Of a stretch of 64,000 bases of DNA, positions 1 through 8,796 are shown piece after piece. The stretch spans positions 640,158-704,157 of the forward strand of contig NZ_SZQL01000001.1 of NCBI RefSeq assembly GCF_005233845.1. The letters run 5' to 3'. The position numbers and the translations under genes are program-made. The notes beneath the pieces are model-generated. The model did no database searches and was not told where the DNA came from. It saw only the letters and a list, made by a program, of their open reading frames with translations. Within the stretch, counting starts at the first letter, position 1; each line of letters starts with the position of its first letter. This DNA comes from Ilyomonas limi (lineage in GTDB: Bacteria; Bacteroidota; Bacteroidia; Chitinophagales; Chitinophagaceae).

Positions 1-1
1 T

Positions 2-115
2 GAGCCTGCTTCACGAACATTAACAGGCATCGAAATAGTACGAATGATTAAGAAGGAACAAGTAGCCTCTCCTATGGCTACTTATTTCAAAATGTTCTGT
101 TCTCTGGGTGTATAA
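2..115 (+). pseudogene. C-terminal fragment of an IS6-like transposase (partial)
   Basis: An open frame enters from the window edge and ends at TAA (113-115). Its 37 residues contain the pattern SRTLTGIEIVRMIKK followed by a Y-K-F-SL ending, which resembles the C-terminus of DDE transposases of the IS6 family (T-x-GIE-x-x-x-MI-K). The rest of the element lies outside the window, so I cannot tell whether it is intact. It lies directly upstream of a recombinase remnant that lacks its N-terminal half, which suggests an insertion sequence interrupted that gene. No inverted repeat can be verified with only one end visible. The family call is from memory of the motif and is tentative. Confidence 0.45.
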
Positions 116-164
116 AATGTAATAGTTAGAACTTAATACAATCTTTTGGGATCCATGCCAACAG

Positions 165-902
165 ATGCAGCAGTGCCATTTTCTATTAAGAGGATTTCTA
201 ATTTGTCTAAGATGCAGTCGCATGCTAACAGGAAGCGCGTCCAAAGGTGAATACAAGATCTATTACTATTATCACTGTATTTCATCTTGCGGTTGCAGAT
301 TCAGGGCTTCTGTAGCTAACGAAGCAATCGTATCGGAATTCAAAAAGTTTATTCCCAAGGAAGGCGCATTGGAGCTATATAAATTGGTAGTCAAAAACGT
401 TTATAGTAACCGTTTTGCACAAAAGCGAAAAGAGACTAAAGAAATAAGTGAAGATATTAATAAGCTGAATATACGGCTTGGAAAAGCAAGAGAACTGCTA
501 ATGAGCAGTGCTATTGAACCTGATGATTACCGGATCATTAAATCAAAAACAGAAAATAGCCTTAAACGTTTAGAAGCAAAATTATTAGATACAAGTAGTG
601 TGGGTTCTCAGGTAAGTATTGATCAACTACTTGATCAGGCTGCAAATACAATTATGCATTTAGATGACATATATACCAACGCAGATATTGAAAGCAAACG
701 GGCAATTATTAGTTCGATATATCCGGAAAAATTGAGTTTTGACGGTAACCAATATCGAACTACTCGAATAAATGAAGCTTTATTATTAATTTTTCAGATT
801 GACAATGAATTATCCATAACTAAAAACCGGAAAGCAGAAGATGCATTCTGTTTTTCCGGTAAGGTAGCCCCGACAAGAATCGAACTTGTATCTAAAGTTT
901 AG
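165..902 (+). pseudogene. Serine recombinase, C-terminal remnant
   Basis: Truncated large serine recombinase (site-specific DNA integration/excision). What remains is the LRGFL-C-x-x-C segment, a recombinase zinc ribbon (CLRC near residue 16, then HC and C near residues 39-44), a coiled-coil stretch (about residues 85-140) and the C-terminal tail. The catalytic resolvase domain and the main recombinase domain, normally about 250-300 residues, are absent. Recombinase-like sequence reads slightly upstream of the ATG but meets TAG at 123, then IS6-like sequence. The last 13 codons (ending RIELVSKV) are antisense to the 3' half of tRNA-Arg(CCU), so the gene ends inside the tRNA gene, as expected for an element integrated there. 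It should be unable to catalyse recombination. Confidence 0.75.
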
Positions 903-936
903 GAAACTTCTATTCTATCCATTGAACTACGGGGCC
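865..936 (-). tRNA. tRNA-Arg (anticodon CCU)
   Basis: Read on the minus strand this folds as a 72-nt cloverleaf: acceptor GGCCCCG pairs with CGGGGCT (one G-U), D stem GTTC/GAAT, anticodon stem GAAGT/ACTTT around loop TTCCTAA with anticodon CCT at positions 34-36, a four-base variable loop, and T stem ACAAG/CTTGT around TTCGATT. The discriminator base is A and no CCA is encoded, as usual in Bacteroidota. The 3' half overlaps the end of the antisense recombinase remnant, marking this tRNA as the likely integration site of a mobile element lying to the left. It would decode AGG codons. Confidence 0.93.
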
Positions 937-997
937 TTGTTTTTCAACAGGCGCAAATGTAATATTTCTTATCTTTCACACTTAAACATTTCTTGTC

Positions 998-1456
998 ATG
1001 AACAAAATTTGCTCCTTCTTTTGCCTGCTCCTCTGCATTGCATTTACCACTGTTTCTCTTGCCCAGTCGCAAACAACGCCACGTTTCAATCATACTACTA
1101 TATATGTGGTGGACCTGCAAAAAAGTGCCGATTTTTACCGGAAGGTAATGCAGTTGCAGGAGATTCCCGAACCTTTTCATGACAACCGGCATGTGTGGTT
1201 TAAGATAGGCGAACATGCTGAACTGCACGTGGTACAAGGCGCCAAAGCAGTAACGCCGCACGATATCAATATTCACCTCGCTTTTAGTGTGCCATCAGTA
1301 GAAGCATTTGCCAAACACCTTGACGTAATGAACGTAAAATATGGCAATTGGGCGCAGAACACCAAAGAACCGCAGCTACGTCCCGATGGTATAAAACAAA
1401 TCTATTTTCAGGATCCCGAAGGTTATTGGATAGAAGTGAATGATGATAAATTTTAA
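998..1456 (+). CDS. Exported VOC (glyoxalase/bleomycin resistance fold) protein
   Basis: A 152-residue protein with a signal peptide (about residues 1-22, hydrophobic core then SLAQ) followed by one vicinal-oxygen-chelate domain (about 29-150). Visible features are the HTTIYVVDL first strand, SADFYRKV helix, and a C-terminal FQDPEGYWIEV. Candidate metal ligands are H32, E75 or H77, H93 and E146, in glyoxalase I-like positions. Members bind a divalent metal and act on small substrates; the substrate here cannot be read from sequence. An exported glyoxalase-fold protein is less common than cytoplasmic forms. The ATG at 998 was chosen because it starts directly at the signal peptide. Confidence 0.82.
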   Translation: MNKICSFFCLLLCIAFTTVSLAQSQTTPRFNHTTIYVVDLQKSADFYRKVMQLQEIPEPFHDNRHVWFKIGEHAELHVVQGAKAVTPHDINIHLAFSVPSVEAFAKHLDVMNVKYGNWAQNTKEPQLRPDGIKQIYFQDPEGYWIEVNDDKF

Positions 1457-1470
1457 AATTGAAAGACGCC

Positions 1471-1478
1471 TATCTTTG
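1471..1478 (+). promoter_or_regulatory. Bacteroidota-type -7 element (TATCTTTG)
   Basis: Exact match to the Bacteroidota sigma-A -7 consensus TANNTTTG, 20 nt before the ATG of the downstream TPR protein. No convincing TTG -33 element is visible at the usual spacing, so this rests on the -7 box and position only. Confidence 0.4.
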
Positions 1479-1498
1479 CCGCTCTTTAAAAGAAAAGC

Positions 1499-2149
1499 AT
1501 GAAGTTTTATAACCTGATTATCAAGTATCGTTTTGTACTGAGTTTAGTGGCGCTGGCGCTTGCTATTCTGGTAAATATCCAAAGTAGTTTTTGGCCGGCG
1601 TTTGTTTTATATCTTTTAGCCCTTATCGGGTTGTTCAGTCACTTTTTTATTGGTCCGTTGCGCCTTATACAAGAGCCGATGGAGAAGGGCAATATGGAAG
1701 AGGTGGAAAAAATTATCAATTCTATCTGGTTTCCCAACCTGTTGTTCAAGCCCATCCGTTCTACCTATTACACACTCAAGGGCAATATTGCCATGATGAA
1801 GCAGGACTTCGACAGTGCCGAAAAACACCTCAAAAAAAGCTCGGAGATTGGTGTCCCCATGCCCGAAGCTGAAGGCGCTAACAAGCTGCAACTCGGTATG
1901 ATGGCATTGCAAAAAGGTGACTTTAAAAATGGTGAAAGCTACATTCGTGCTGCCATCCGCGCTGGTGTTCCCGACAAGGAAAGCGAAGCTGTGGCTTACC
2001 TCAGTATGTGTCAGATATTTATGAACAAACGCGAGTTTCGCGCTGCTAAAGATTTCTTTCGCAAAGCTAAAGCCTGCAAGCCCAAGACCAAGCAGGTAGT
2101 AGATCAGATAAAAGAGTTAGAATCTTATATTTCCCGCATTCCGGGGTAG
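1499..2149 (+). CDS. Membrane protein with TPR-like repeats
   Basis: A 216-residue protein with two N-terminal membrane segments (about 9-27 and 29-50) and a soluble, helical remainder with tetratricopeptide-like repeats (LKGNIAMMKQDFDSAEKHL, LGMMALQKGDFKNGESYI, LSMCQIFMNKREFRAAKDFF). Each shows the small/large spacing of TPR helix pairs, so it is probably a scaffold for protein contacts at the cytoplasmic membrane. No enzymatic motif is seen. It starts 42 nt after the previous gene and is followed by a strong terminator hairpin, so it ends a transcription unit. The specific partner is unknown. Confidence 0.75.
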   Translation: MKFYNLIIKYRFVLSLVALALAILVNIQSSFWPAFVLYLLALIGLFSHFFIGPLRLIQEPMEKGNMEEVEKIINSIWFPNLLFKPIRSTYYTLKGNIAMMKQDFDSAEKHLKKSSEIGVPMPEAEGANKLQLGMMALQKGDFKNGESYIRAAIRAGVPDKESEAVAYLSMCQIFMNKREFRAAKDFFRKAKACKPKTKQVVDQIKELESYISRIPG

Positions 2150-2176
2150 TCTTCACCGCGGAGAAAAGAGATAAGG

Positions 2177-2226
2177 GAGGTTTCGCAGAGTGTAGTATAT
2201 CAGTCTCTGCGAAACCTCTTTTTTGT
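2177..2226 (+). terminator. Intrinsic terminator after the TPR protein
   Basis: Perfect 14-bp inverted repeat, GAGGTTTCGCAGAG at 2177-2190 and its complement at 2205-2218, followed by a T-rich run. It lies 28 nt after the stop codon. Confidence 0.8.
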
Positions 2227-2321
2227 TGCCTGTCTGGGCGAGCGATTGAAAACTTTGAATGATAGTATTATTACTTTAATGCAAGTTGTTGAATGCGGTA
2301 AAATAGAAAACTGCTAAGGCG

Positions 2322-2385
2322 CGAAGGCACAAAGATTCACACTTTTATTTTTCTCTTCGTGCAACTTCGCGTCTTTGTGCCTTCG
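2322..2385. repeat. Dispersed imperfect-palindrome element, copy A
   Basis: Perfect 14-bp arms CGAAGGCACAAAGA (2322-2335) and complement (2372-2385) around a 36-nt spacer that itself contains CTTCGTGC and CTTCGCG. Related words occur at 21584-21668, 29124-29150, 35655-35671 and 35840-35858. It sits between convergent genes. Confidence 0.6.
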
Positions 2386-2406
2386 GGTTCAAAAAGGTTA
2401 AAAAAC

Positions 2407-4053
2407 TCACTTCCGCATACCCGCCGTTTTATCCCGCATCGCTTTAAACTCCGAACCTGTTTTCCATTGTGGCCACGTATGCGAAAAAGCTAATTGTTTT
2501 CCTACTTCAAACAGCAGTTTCAAATCTGCTATCGCACCTTCCAAATTCATATTTGCATTGTATTCATCCGATGGGCGATGGTAATGCAGATTGGTATATG
2601 CTTCTCCCATTTGTTCTCCATACGCCTTTCCTTTGCCTATCACATCCGTTCCGGCGCCTGCATCCAATGCAGGCACGCCCACTTTGGCAAAGTTGAAATG
2701 GTCGGAACGGTAATAATATCCCGCTTCGGGATGTGTATCAAAGGAAATATATCTGCTACTTTTTTGGGCAACTTCCTTTAAGACATCTTCCAGCTCATTT
2801 TGTCCTGCACCTGTTACGGTAATATCTGCCGTTTTTCCTATAGAGTTTAACACATCCATATTGATGGATGCAACTGTTTGAGCCAGTGGATATACCGGGT
2901 TTTGCGCATAATATGCCGAGCCCCACAAGCCTTGCTCTTCGGCAGTTACAGCCAGGAAAACAACGGTCCTTGCCGGCTTTGGTTGCAGGTTTTTATAGGC
3001 GCGGACTATCTCCAGCAAGCCCGCCGTACCACTGGCGTTATCCAACGCGCCATTGTAAATAGAGTCGCCTCTTTCATCCGGCGTACCAATGCCGAGGTGA
3101 TCCCAATGGGCAGTGTAAATAATGTATTCATCCGGATATTTAGAACCTGTAATTTTTGCAATTACATTGTGCGATTGTTTATAAGTAGCCGTTACTTTTA
3201 TGCTGGTAGATAGCTGTTCGTTCAGTGGCACAGGCTTAAAGCCGCGCTGATTTGCCTGCGCCAATAAAGTAGTGTCTTTGCCTGCAGCATTTAGTAAACG
3301 CTTTGCCGCATCTCCTGTTATCCAGCCAATTACATCACAATAGGGTATGTTCTTGCCTCTGGTATCCAGGTGCAGCCTGGCAGTATTCCAACTGTTTTGT
3401 ACTACACTGAAAGGATAGCTGGCAGCTTTGGTATTATGCACTATCAGGCACCCTTTAGCACCTTGCCTTGCGGCCTCTTCAAACTTGTATGTCCAGCGAC
3501 CATAATAAGTCATCGTATCACCTTTAAATAAAGTGCTATCCACACCAAAGCCGGGATCGTTTACCAGCACCATTACCACTTTGCCTTTTACATCCAGTCC
3601 GGCATAATCATTCCAGTTGTACTCGGGCGCTACTACGCCATAGCCTGCAAAAACCAATTCGTTTTTATCCAGGGTAATCACCGGTTTATCATCCTGGTCT
3701 GTCCATATTGCATAGTCATCAAAACCCTTCAACTCAAAGCTGCCTTGCGGCGATTGTACCTGCATGGTTGGGGCGGCTTCGGTAACAATATTCACCATTG
3801 GCACATCCTGAAAATAACTCATGCCATTGCCCGGTTCTAAGCCTATGGATTGAAATTTATTTTTTAAATAGTCAATGGTTTTTGTTTCGCCTGCAGTGAA
3901 TGGCTTGCGCCCCAGAAAGGAATCTGCAGCCAGTACACTTATTTCTTTTCTTAAACTGTCCTGATTAAAAATAGTATTATTATTTGTTTGACTGTTTGCT
4001 GTTAAGGATAGAAAGAAAAGAGCCAGTGCGGTAATTAAAAAGGAATGCTTCAT
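2407..4053 (-). CDS. Secreted M28-family metallopeptidase with PA domain
   Basis: A 548-residue zinc aminopeptidase-type enzyme. Signal peptide at about 1-21; a protease-associated (PA) domain inserted at about 130-280; then the M28 catalytic core. Visible zinc-site residues include H316 and D318 in HWDHLG, D338 in GALDNASG, the E372-E373 pair in AEEQGLWGS, D400 in INMDV and H492 in YHRPSDEY. These are the metal ligands and general base of the family, so it should be active, probably releasing N-terminal residues from peptides outside the cytoplasm. It is transcribed alone, convergent with the upstream TPR gene. Confidence 0.92.
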   Translation of the reverse strand: MKHSFLITALALFFLSLTANSQTNNNTIFNQDSLRKEISVLAADSFLGRKPFTAGETKTIDYLKNKFQSIGLEPGNGMSYFQDVPMVNIVTEAAPTMQVQSPQGSFELKGFDDYAIWTDQDDKPVITLDKNELVFAGYGVVAPEYNWNDYAGLDVKGKVVMVLVNDPGFGVDSTLFKGDTMTYYGRWTYKFEEAARQGAKGCLIVHNTKAASYPFSVVQNSWNTARLHLDTRGKNIPYCDVIGWITGDAAKRLLNAAGKDTTLLAQANQRGFKPVPLNEQLSTSIKVTATYKQSHNVIAKITGSKYPDEYIIYTAHWDHLGIGTPDERGDSIYNGALDNASGTAGLLEIVRAYKNLQPKPARTVVFLAVTAEEQGLWGSAYYAQNPVYPLAQTVASINMDVLNSIGKTADITVTGAGQNELEDVLKEVAQKSSRYISFDTHPEAGYYYRSDHFNFAKVGVPALDAGAGTDVIGKGKAYGEQMGEAYTNLHYHRPSDEYNANMNLEGAIADLKLLFEVGKQLAFSHTWPQWKTGSEFKAMRDKTAGMRK

Positions 4054-4358
4054 AAGTTATGAAATTGAATAAGGTATAAAAGGTAAAGAATAATTGGGTG
4101 GTGAAAATAGATCTGAATATTTGAACAGTTATAATACAAACGTTTGATAAAAAGTTTATACAGGTTGATTCCATAGTCATACTCAGCATAACAAAAGTAG
4201 CCTGTGATTATTTATGACAGATGCACTAAGCGCTTAGTGAAATAATCTTTTAAGCACTTGAAGTAAAATATTCAGTTATAGATGTAATTACCTCTTGTTT
4301 GTTGCATCTTGCTGCTTACAACTTAAAGCTCATAGCGCACGGCTCAAAGCTCGCAGCA
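4054..4358. other. Intergenic region between two minus-strand genes
   Basis: AT-rich 305-bp stretch that must contain the promoter of the M28 peptidase. Near 4325-4355 the word AAAGCTC recurs. No RNA gene or conserved element is recognised. Confidence 0.4.
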
Positions 4359-5210
4359 CTACAACATACTCCTTGCATGTTCCCTTCTATACACACTTGG
4401 TTTTTGTTGCTTTACTTTTAAAAACTGGCGGTTAAAATTGGCTACATTATTAAAACCCGAATCAAAGCAGATAGACAGAATATTCATTTCGGTGGTAAGC
4501 AATAATTTGCACGCGTAGCCAATGCGTATTTCATTCAAAAAATCAACATACGTTTTGCGCGTGCGCTTTTTAAAATAACTGCAAAATGCATGTGGACTCA
4601 TGCACGCCACCGCCGCGATTGTTTCCAGGCGTATATCCTCCTTAAAGTTATCCATCGTATATTGAACAATGCGCTCAATACGTTCTTTATCCGAATGGTT
4701 CATTACTTTTATTTCCTGAGTGGATACCGGTTTATAATCATCAGTATCTGCCAGCATCGCCAGGCATTCACACAACTTCACAATACGCCAGAAGCCTTTG
4801 CTTTCCTGCAACTCCATAACTATCGGACGCAGCCTTACTTTGGTTTGTCCGGTTACCTTCAGGCCATGTTTGGAGTTGTGCAGCAGGTTGTTGATGCGGC
4901 TACTTTCAGGTATTTCCAGCATACCATTGCCCCAAAAATTATCTTTAAACTGTATCACCACGGCGCTCGTAATAAGATCGCCGCTTTTTTGAAAGGTATG
5001 CGGTACATTGGAACCGATAAAAAATATATCGCCTACTTCAAATTCATCTACACTGTTGCCTATAAAGCTCAAGCCGGCACCCTCCAGAAAAAGGATCAAC
5101 TCGTACTCTATATGCTGATGCCAGGGTACTTCAAAATGAGGTGTGCGGTGTATACGGCTTACAAAAGAAGCATCTTCACCGGGCGGCAGCTTTTCAATAA
5201 ATGGCTTCAT
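4359..5210 (-). CDS. AraC-family regulator of the xylose locus
   Basis: A 283-residue transcription factor with an N-terminal cupin-like sensing domain (FEVPWHQHIEYELILFLEG near 24-42, typical of AraC cupins) and a C-terminal double helix-turn-helix (about 185-280: IAAVACMSPHAFCSYFKK, then SICFDSGFNNVANFNRQF). It is divergent from xylB, and the gap carries a tandem direct repeat with the form of an AraC operator. By position it most likely senses xylose or a relative and controls xylB-xylA-permease, but the ligand is inferred. It lacks the LacI-like domain of E. coli XylR, so that symbol is not used. Confidence 0.88.
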   Translation of the reverse strand: MKPFIEKLPPGEDASFVSRIHRTPHFEVPWHQHIEYELILFLEGAGLSFIGNSVDEFEVGDIFFIGSNVPHTFQKSGDLITSAVVIQFKDNFWGNGMLEIPESSRINNLLHNSKHGLKVTGQTKVRLRPIVMELQESKGFWRIVKLCECLAMLADTDDYKPVSTQEIKVMNHSDKERIERIVQYTMDNFKEDIRLETIAAVACMSPHAFCSYFKKRTRKTYVDFLNEIRIGYACKLLLTTEMNILSICFDSGFNNVANFNRQFLKVKQQKPSVYRREHARSML

Positions 5211-5235
5211 ATACTATTTGAGAGATTATAAGGCT

Positions 5236-5280
5236 AAAGTATTATTATTCTAATTAAAAAAGTATTACTATTGATTAAAA
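5236..5280. promoter_or_regulatory. Tandem direct repeat, candidate AraC-type operator
   Basis: Two imperfect copies of AAAGTATTA-(T/C)-TATT-...-ATTAAAA at 5236-5259 and 5259-5280, with a 23-bp period, about two helical turns. AraC proteins typically bind such direct repeats. The site is about 26-70 bp in front of the regulator's own start and about 190 bp before xylB, suiting autoregulation plus activation of xylB. Confidence 0.5.
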
Positions 5281-5468
5281 ACTTAGTGTTGCATCAATAG
5301 AAACATTTTATCTTGCTGCTTATTTGCAGTGTATTGCTTGTATTTGAGCCACAGTAGCACTGAGAACACAGGGAAGTGCAGAGAATAAAAAGAATACTTT
5401 GTACAGCTTATGTTCTTAATGTCTCGTTGATTCAACAGTTTATAATCTCTAAAATTATTCAACACGCC

Positions 5469-6947
5469 ATGCTGTTATTAGGTATTGATGTAGGTACGTC
5501 TTCCATAAAAGTGTCGGTAGTAGATGCAGCCACACAGCAATGTATTGTATCGGCGCAATACCCCGATGAAGAAGCGGCGATCATCTCGCTGCAAAGCGGC
5601 TGGGCAGAGCAATCGCCCGATGTGTGGTGGCAATATGTAAAGCAGGCAATACAAAATGCCAACAACAGCAATAAGTATAACCCTAAAGATATTGCGGCAA
5701 TTGGTATTGCTTACCAGATGCATGGGCTGGTAGTGGTAAATAAGCAACAGCAGGTAATTAGAAATTCCATTATCTGGTGCGATAGCCGTGCAGTGGAAGT
5801 GGGCAATGAAGCGTACGAAGCCATTGGCGCTGGCATTTGTAATACCTGCCTCCTTAATTCGCCCGGCAATTTCACCGCTTCTAAATTGGGATGGGTGAAG
5901 AAGAATGAGCCACAGGTGTACGGGCAGGTTGATAAAATGATGCTGCCGGGCGACTTCATTGCTATGAAACTCACCGGCGAGATCACTACTTCTTCTTCTG
6001 CCTTATCCGAAGGGGTGCTATGGGATTTTAGCAAAGATGAGTTGAGCCAGCAGGTAATGAATTATTTTGGCTTCAATAATGAATTAATTCCTGTTATTCA
6101 ACCACTCTTTTCAACACATGGAACGGTACAGCAAAGTGTAGCAGATGAATTAGGATTAAAAGCGGGCATACCCGTAAGTTATAAAGCCGGCGACCAGCCC
6201 AACAATGCTTTATCACTAAATGTGTTGCAGCCCGGCGAAGTAGCAGCAACAGCAGGTACTTCAGGTGTTATTTACGCAGTTACAAATACTTTGCTGGCAG
6301 ATAAATATTCGAGGGTAAATACTTTCGCGCACGTTAATCATACGACTGATGAAAAACGCCTCGGCGTTTTGTTGTGTATTAATGGAACCGGTATTGCCAA
6401 TAAGTGGATAAAAATGGTTGCCGGTGAAAACATAGGCTATAGCGAAATGAATAAGCAGGCTGCGCAAGTTGCGCCAGGCAGCGATAGCTTGATGATGCTG
6501 CCTTTTGGCAATGGCGCAGAACGTATGCTGCAAAACCAGCAGATAGGCGCGCGCATTTCCAACATAGATTTTAACCGGCATACCAAAGCGCATCTGTATC
6601 GCGCGGCACAGGAAGGAATTGCATTTGCATTTCGTTATGGACTGGATATTATGCGCGAAAATGGTTTGGAGCCATCCGTTATTCGTGCGGGCAAAGCCAA
6701 TATGTTTTTGAGCGAAGTATTTACCAAGGCATTTGTAAACGTAACGAATGTACCTGTGGAGTTGTACAGCAACGATGGCAGCGTAGGTGCCGCATTAGGT
6801 GCAGGTATTGGTGCAAACATTTATACAACCTATTGCGAAGCATTCCTAAATTTGAAACCTTTACAGCGTGTGGAGCCGGATAATGCAGCGCAGTATAACC
6901 AGTTGTATATGCAATGGAAAGAATGGCTGATGCAGCTTGTAAAATAA
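5469..6947 (+). CDS. xylB: Xylulokinase
   Basis: A 492-residue FGGY-family sugar kinase that phosphorylates D-xylulose to xylulose 5-phosphate for the pentose phosphate pathway. The N-terminal phosphate-binding motif LLGIDVGTSSIKVSVVD starts at the chosen ATG; upstream in-frame codons lack homology. Further marks are GWAEQSPDVWW, IAYQMHGLV, IIWCDSRAVE, the hinge GDQPNNALS, AATAGTSGVIY and C-terminal DGSVGAALGAGIGA. Length matches the family. It is divergent from the AraC regulator and upstream of xylA, separated by about 308 bp, so xylA may also have its own promoter. Confidence 0.95.
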   Translation: MLLLGIDVGTSSIKVSVVDAATQQCIVSAQYPDEEAAIISLQSGWAEQSPDVWWQYVKQAIQNANNSNKYNPKDIAAIGIAYQMHGLVVVNKQQQVIRNSIIWCDSRAVEVGNEAYEAIGAGICNTCLLNSPGNFTASKLGWVKKNEPQVYGQVDKMMLPGDFIAMKLTGEITTSSSALSEGVLWDFSKDELSQQVMNYFGFNNELIPVIQPLFSTHGTVQQSVADELGLKAGIPVSYKAGDQPNNALSLNVLQPGEVAATAGTSGVIYAVTNTLLADKYSRVNTFAHVNHTTDEKRLGVLLCINGTGIANKWIKMVAGENIGYSEMNKQAAQVAPGSDSLMMLPFGNGAERMLQNQQIGARISNIDFNRHTKAHLYRAAQEGIAFAFRYGLDIMRENGLEPSVIRAGKANMFLSEVFTKAFVNVTNVPVELYSNDGSVGAALGAGIGANIYTTYCEAFLNLKPLQRVEPDNAAQYNQLYMQWKEWLMQLVK

Positions 6948-7255
6948 TAAGTTGCAGCTATCGAAGCCTGGAGAATTCCACAGCTACAAAGCAACATCAT
7001 TGCGGGCAACAGCGGGATAATCTGTAGGTAGGAGTAAAGTTAAAATAATTCTTCTGTATTGATTAGTTGATTAATGATATGCCTTTATGAGGTTCGATGC
7101 AAGTCATTAATTATGATTTACCGCAACTCACAGATTGCTTCGCTGTAGCTCGTGATGAAGATAGGTTCACTTTTAAGGAAAGTATATATTAATAATTACA
7201 TTATAAATTTTGCACATTATAATCAAAATAATTAAACAACAAAAACCACTTTAAC
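6948..7255. other. Intergenic region xylB-xylA
   Basis: 308 bp without a convincing gene. The last 80 bp are very AT-rich and probably carry a xylA promoter; TATAAATTTTG near 7202-7212 is only a loose match to TANNTTTG. No terminator hairpin was seen after xylB, so read-through is possible. Confidence 0.35.
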
Positions 7256-8584
7256 ATGGGAGTTTTAACAGGCAATACTGAATTTTTTAAAGGTATTGGT
7301 AAAATTAAATACGAAGGGCCAGATACCGACAATCCGCTTGCTTACCGTTGGTACGATGAAAATAAAGTAATAGGCGGCAAAACCATGAAAGAGTACCTGC
7401 GCTTTGCAGTAGCTTACTGGCACTCTTTTGTAAATGACGGGTCCGACCCATTTGGTGGAGCTACGCATATTCATCCCTGGAATGAAAAGAGCGATGTAGT
7501 AGAAAGAGCAAAGGATAAAATGGATGCTGCATTTGAATTCATTACCAAACTGGGTGTGCCCTACTATTGTTTTCATGATGTGGATGTGGTGGATTACACC
7601 AATGATGTAGCAGATAACGAAAGAAGATTGCAGGCTTTGGTAGAGTATGCTAAGCAAAAGCAACAGCAAAGCGGCGTAAAATTGCTGTGGGGCACTGCCA
7701 ATGTATTCTCTCACAGAAGATACATGAATGGTGCCTCTACCAACCCCGATTTTCATGTGCTGGCACATGCCGCCGGACAAGTGAAAGCAGCTATGGATGC
7801 TACCATCGCACTCGGTGGCGAAAATTATGTATTCTGGGGTGGGAGAGAAGGATATATGACTTTGCTCAACACCAATATGAAACGGGAGCAGGAGCACCTT
7901 GCACGTTTTTTACATACAGCAAAAGACTATGCACGTAAGCAGGGCTTTAAAGGCACGTTCTTTATTGAGCCAAAGCCAATGGAGCCAACGAAACATCAAT
8001 ACGATTATGATTGTGCAACTGTAATTGGTTTTTTGAATAAATATGGTTTGCAGGATGATTTTAAAATTAATATAGAAGTCAATCATGCTACCCTTGCTGG
8101 TCATACCTTCCAGCACGAGCTGCAGGTAGCGGCCGATGCGGGCATGTTAGGCTCTATAGATGCTAACCGCGGTGATTATCAGAATGGCTGGGATACTGAT
8201 CAGTTTCCAAACAACATTAACGAGCTGGCCGAAGCGATGCTGGTGATCCTGGAGGCAGGTGGCTTTGGCGGGGGTGGTATCAACTTCGATGCAAAAATCC
8301 GTCGCAATTCTACCGATCCTGCCGACCTGTTTTATGCACACATCGGTGGCATGGATACCTTTGCAAGAGCACTCATTGTTGCAGATAAAATTTTGCAGCA
8401 TGGCGAATATAGTAAAATCCGCAATGAACGGTATGCCTCTTACGACAGCGGTAAAGGAAAGGAGTTTGAAGAAGGTAAACTTACCCTCGAAGATCTGCGC
8501 AACTACGCTGCCCAAAATGGCGAGCCGGCTGTTACCAGTGGCAGACAGGAATATCTGGAAAATCTCGTTAACCGTTTTATATAG
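7256..8584 (+). CDS. xylA: Xylose isomerase
   Basis: A 442-residue enzyme converting D-xylose to D-xylulose in the cytoplasm with two divalent metal ions. Diagnostic blocks are HIHPWNE (about 71-77), the catalytic-His motif YYCFHDVDV (H107), the metal-binding block [15 protein letters not shown] (about 236-250), [13 protein letters not shown] (about 272-284) and the IDANRGD / GGINFDAK region. The length is typical of the class II (long N-terminal) isomerases of Bacteroidota and fungi. The start is set by MGVLTG preceding the conserved [13 protein letters not shown] segment. It lies between xylB and an MFS permease, giving a compact uptake-isomerise-phosphorylate pathway. Confidence 0.97.
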   Translation: MGVLTGNTEFFKGIGKIKYEGPDTDNPLAYRWYDENKVIGGKTMKEYLRFAVAYWHSFVNDGSDPFGGATHIHPWNEKSDVVERAKDKMDAAFEFITKLGVPYYCFHDVDVVDYTNDVADNERRLQALVEYAKQKQQQSGVKLLWGTANVFSHRRYMNGASTNPDFHVLAHAAGQVKAAMDATIALGGENYVFWGGREGYMTLLNTNMKREQEHLARFLHTAKDYARKQGFKGTFFIEPKPMEPTKHQYDYDCATVIGFLNKYGLQDDFKINIEVNHATLAGHTFQHELQVAADAGMLGSIDANRGDYQNGWDTDQFPNNINELAEAMLVILEAGGFGGGGINFDAKIRRNSTDPADLFYAHIGGMDTFARALIVADKILQHGEYSKIRNERYASYDSGKGKEFEEGKLTLEDLRNYAAQNGEPAVTSGRQEYLENLVNRFI

Positions 8585-8796
8585 TATAGCATACTTTGTG
8601 AATGGAAGACAAACGATGATATTATCAACTACCTGATGTAGTATTTCGGCGGGTGAGCGCACCTGCCGAAATACCAAAAATGTAATTAAAGTTGCCCCCA
8701 CAATATTACCTATAGGAAAAATAATTTGTTATATATTGCGCCATAGTTAATCCCGGTTATTCCATAACGATTGCTTAAACTTAAAAACTTAATTTA

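Noticed and set aside
7265-7897. Long minus-strand ORF inside xylA
   Set aside because: It is antisense to a certain gene; residues are Cys- and His-rich without domain logic.
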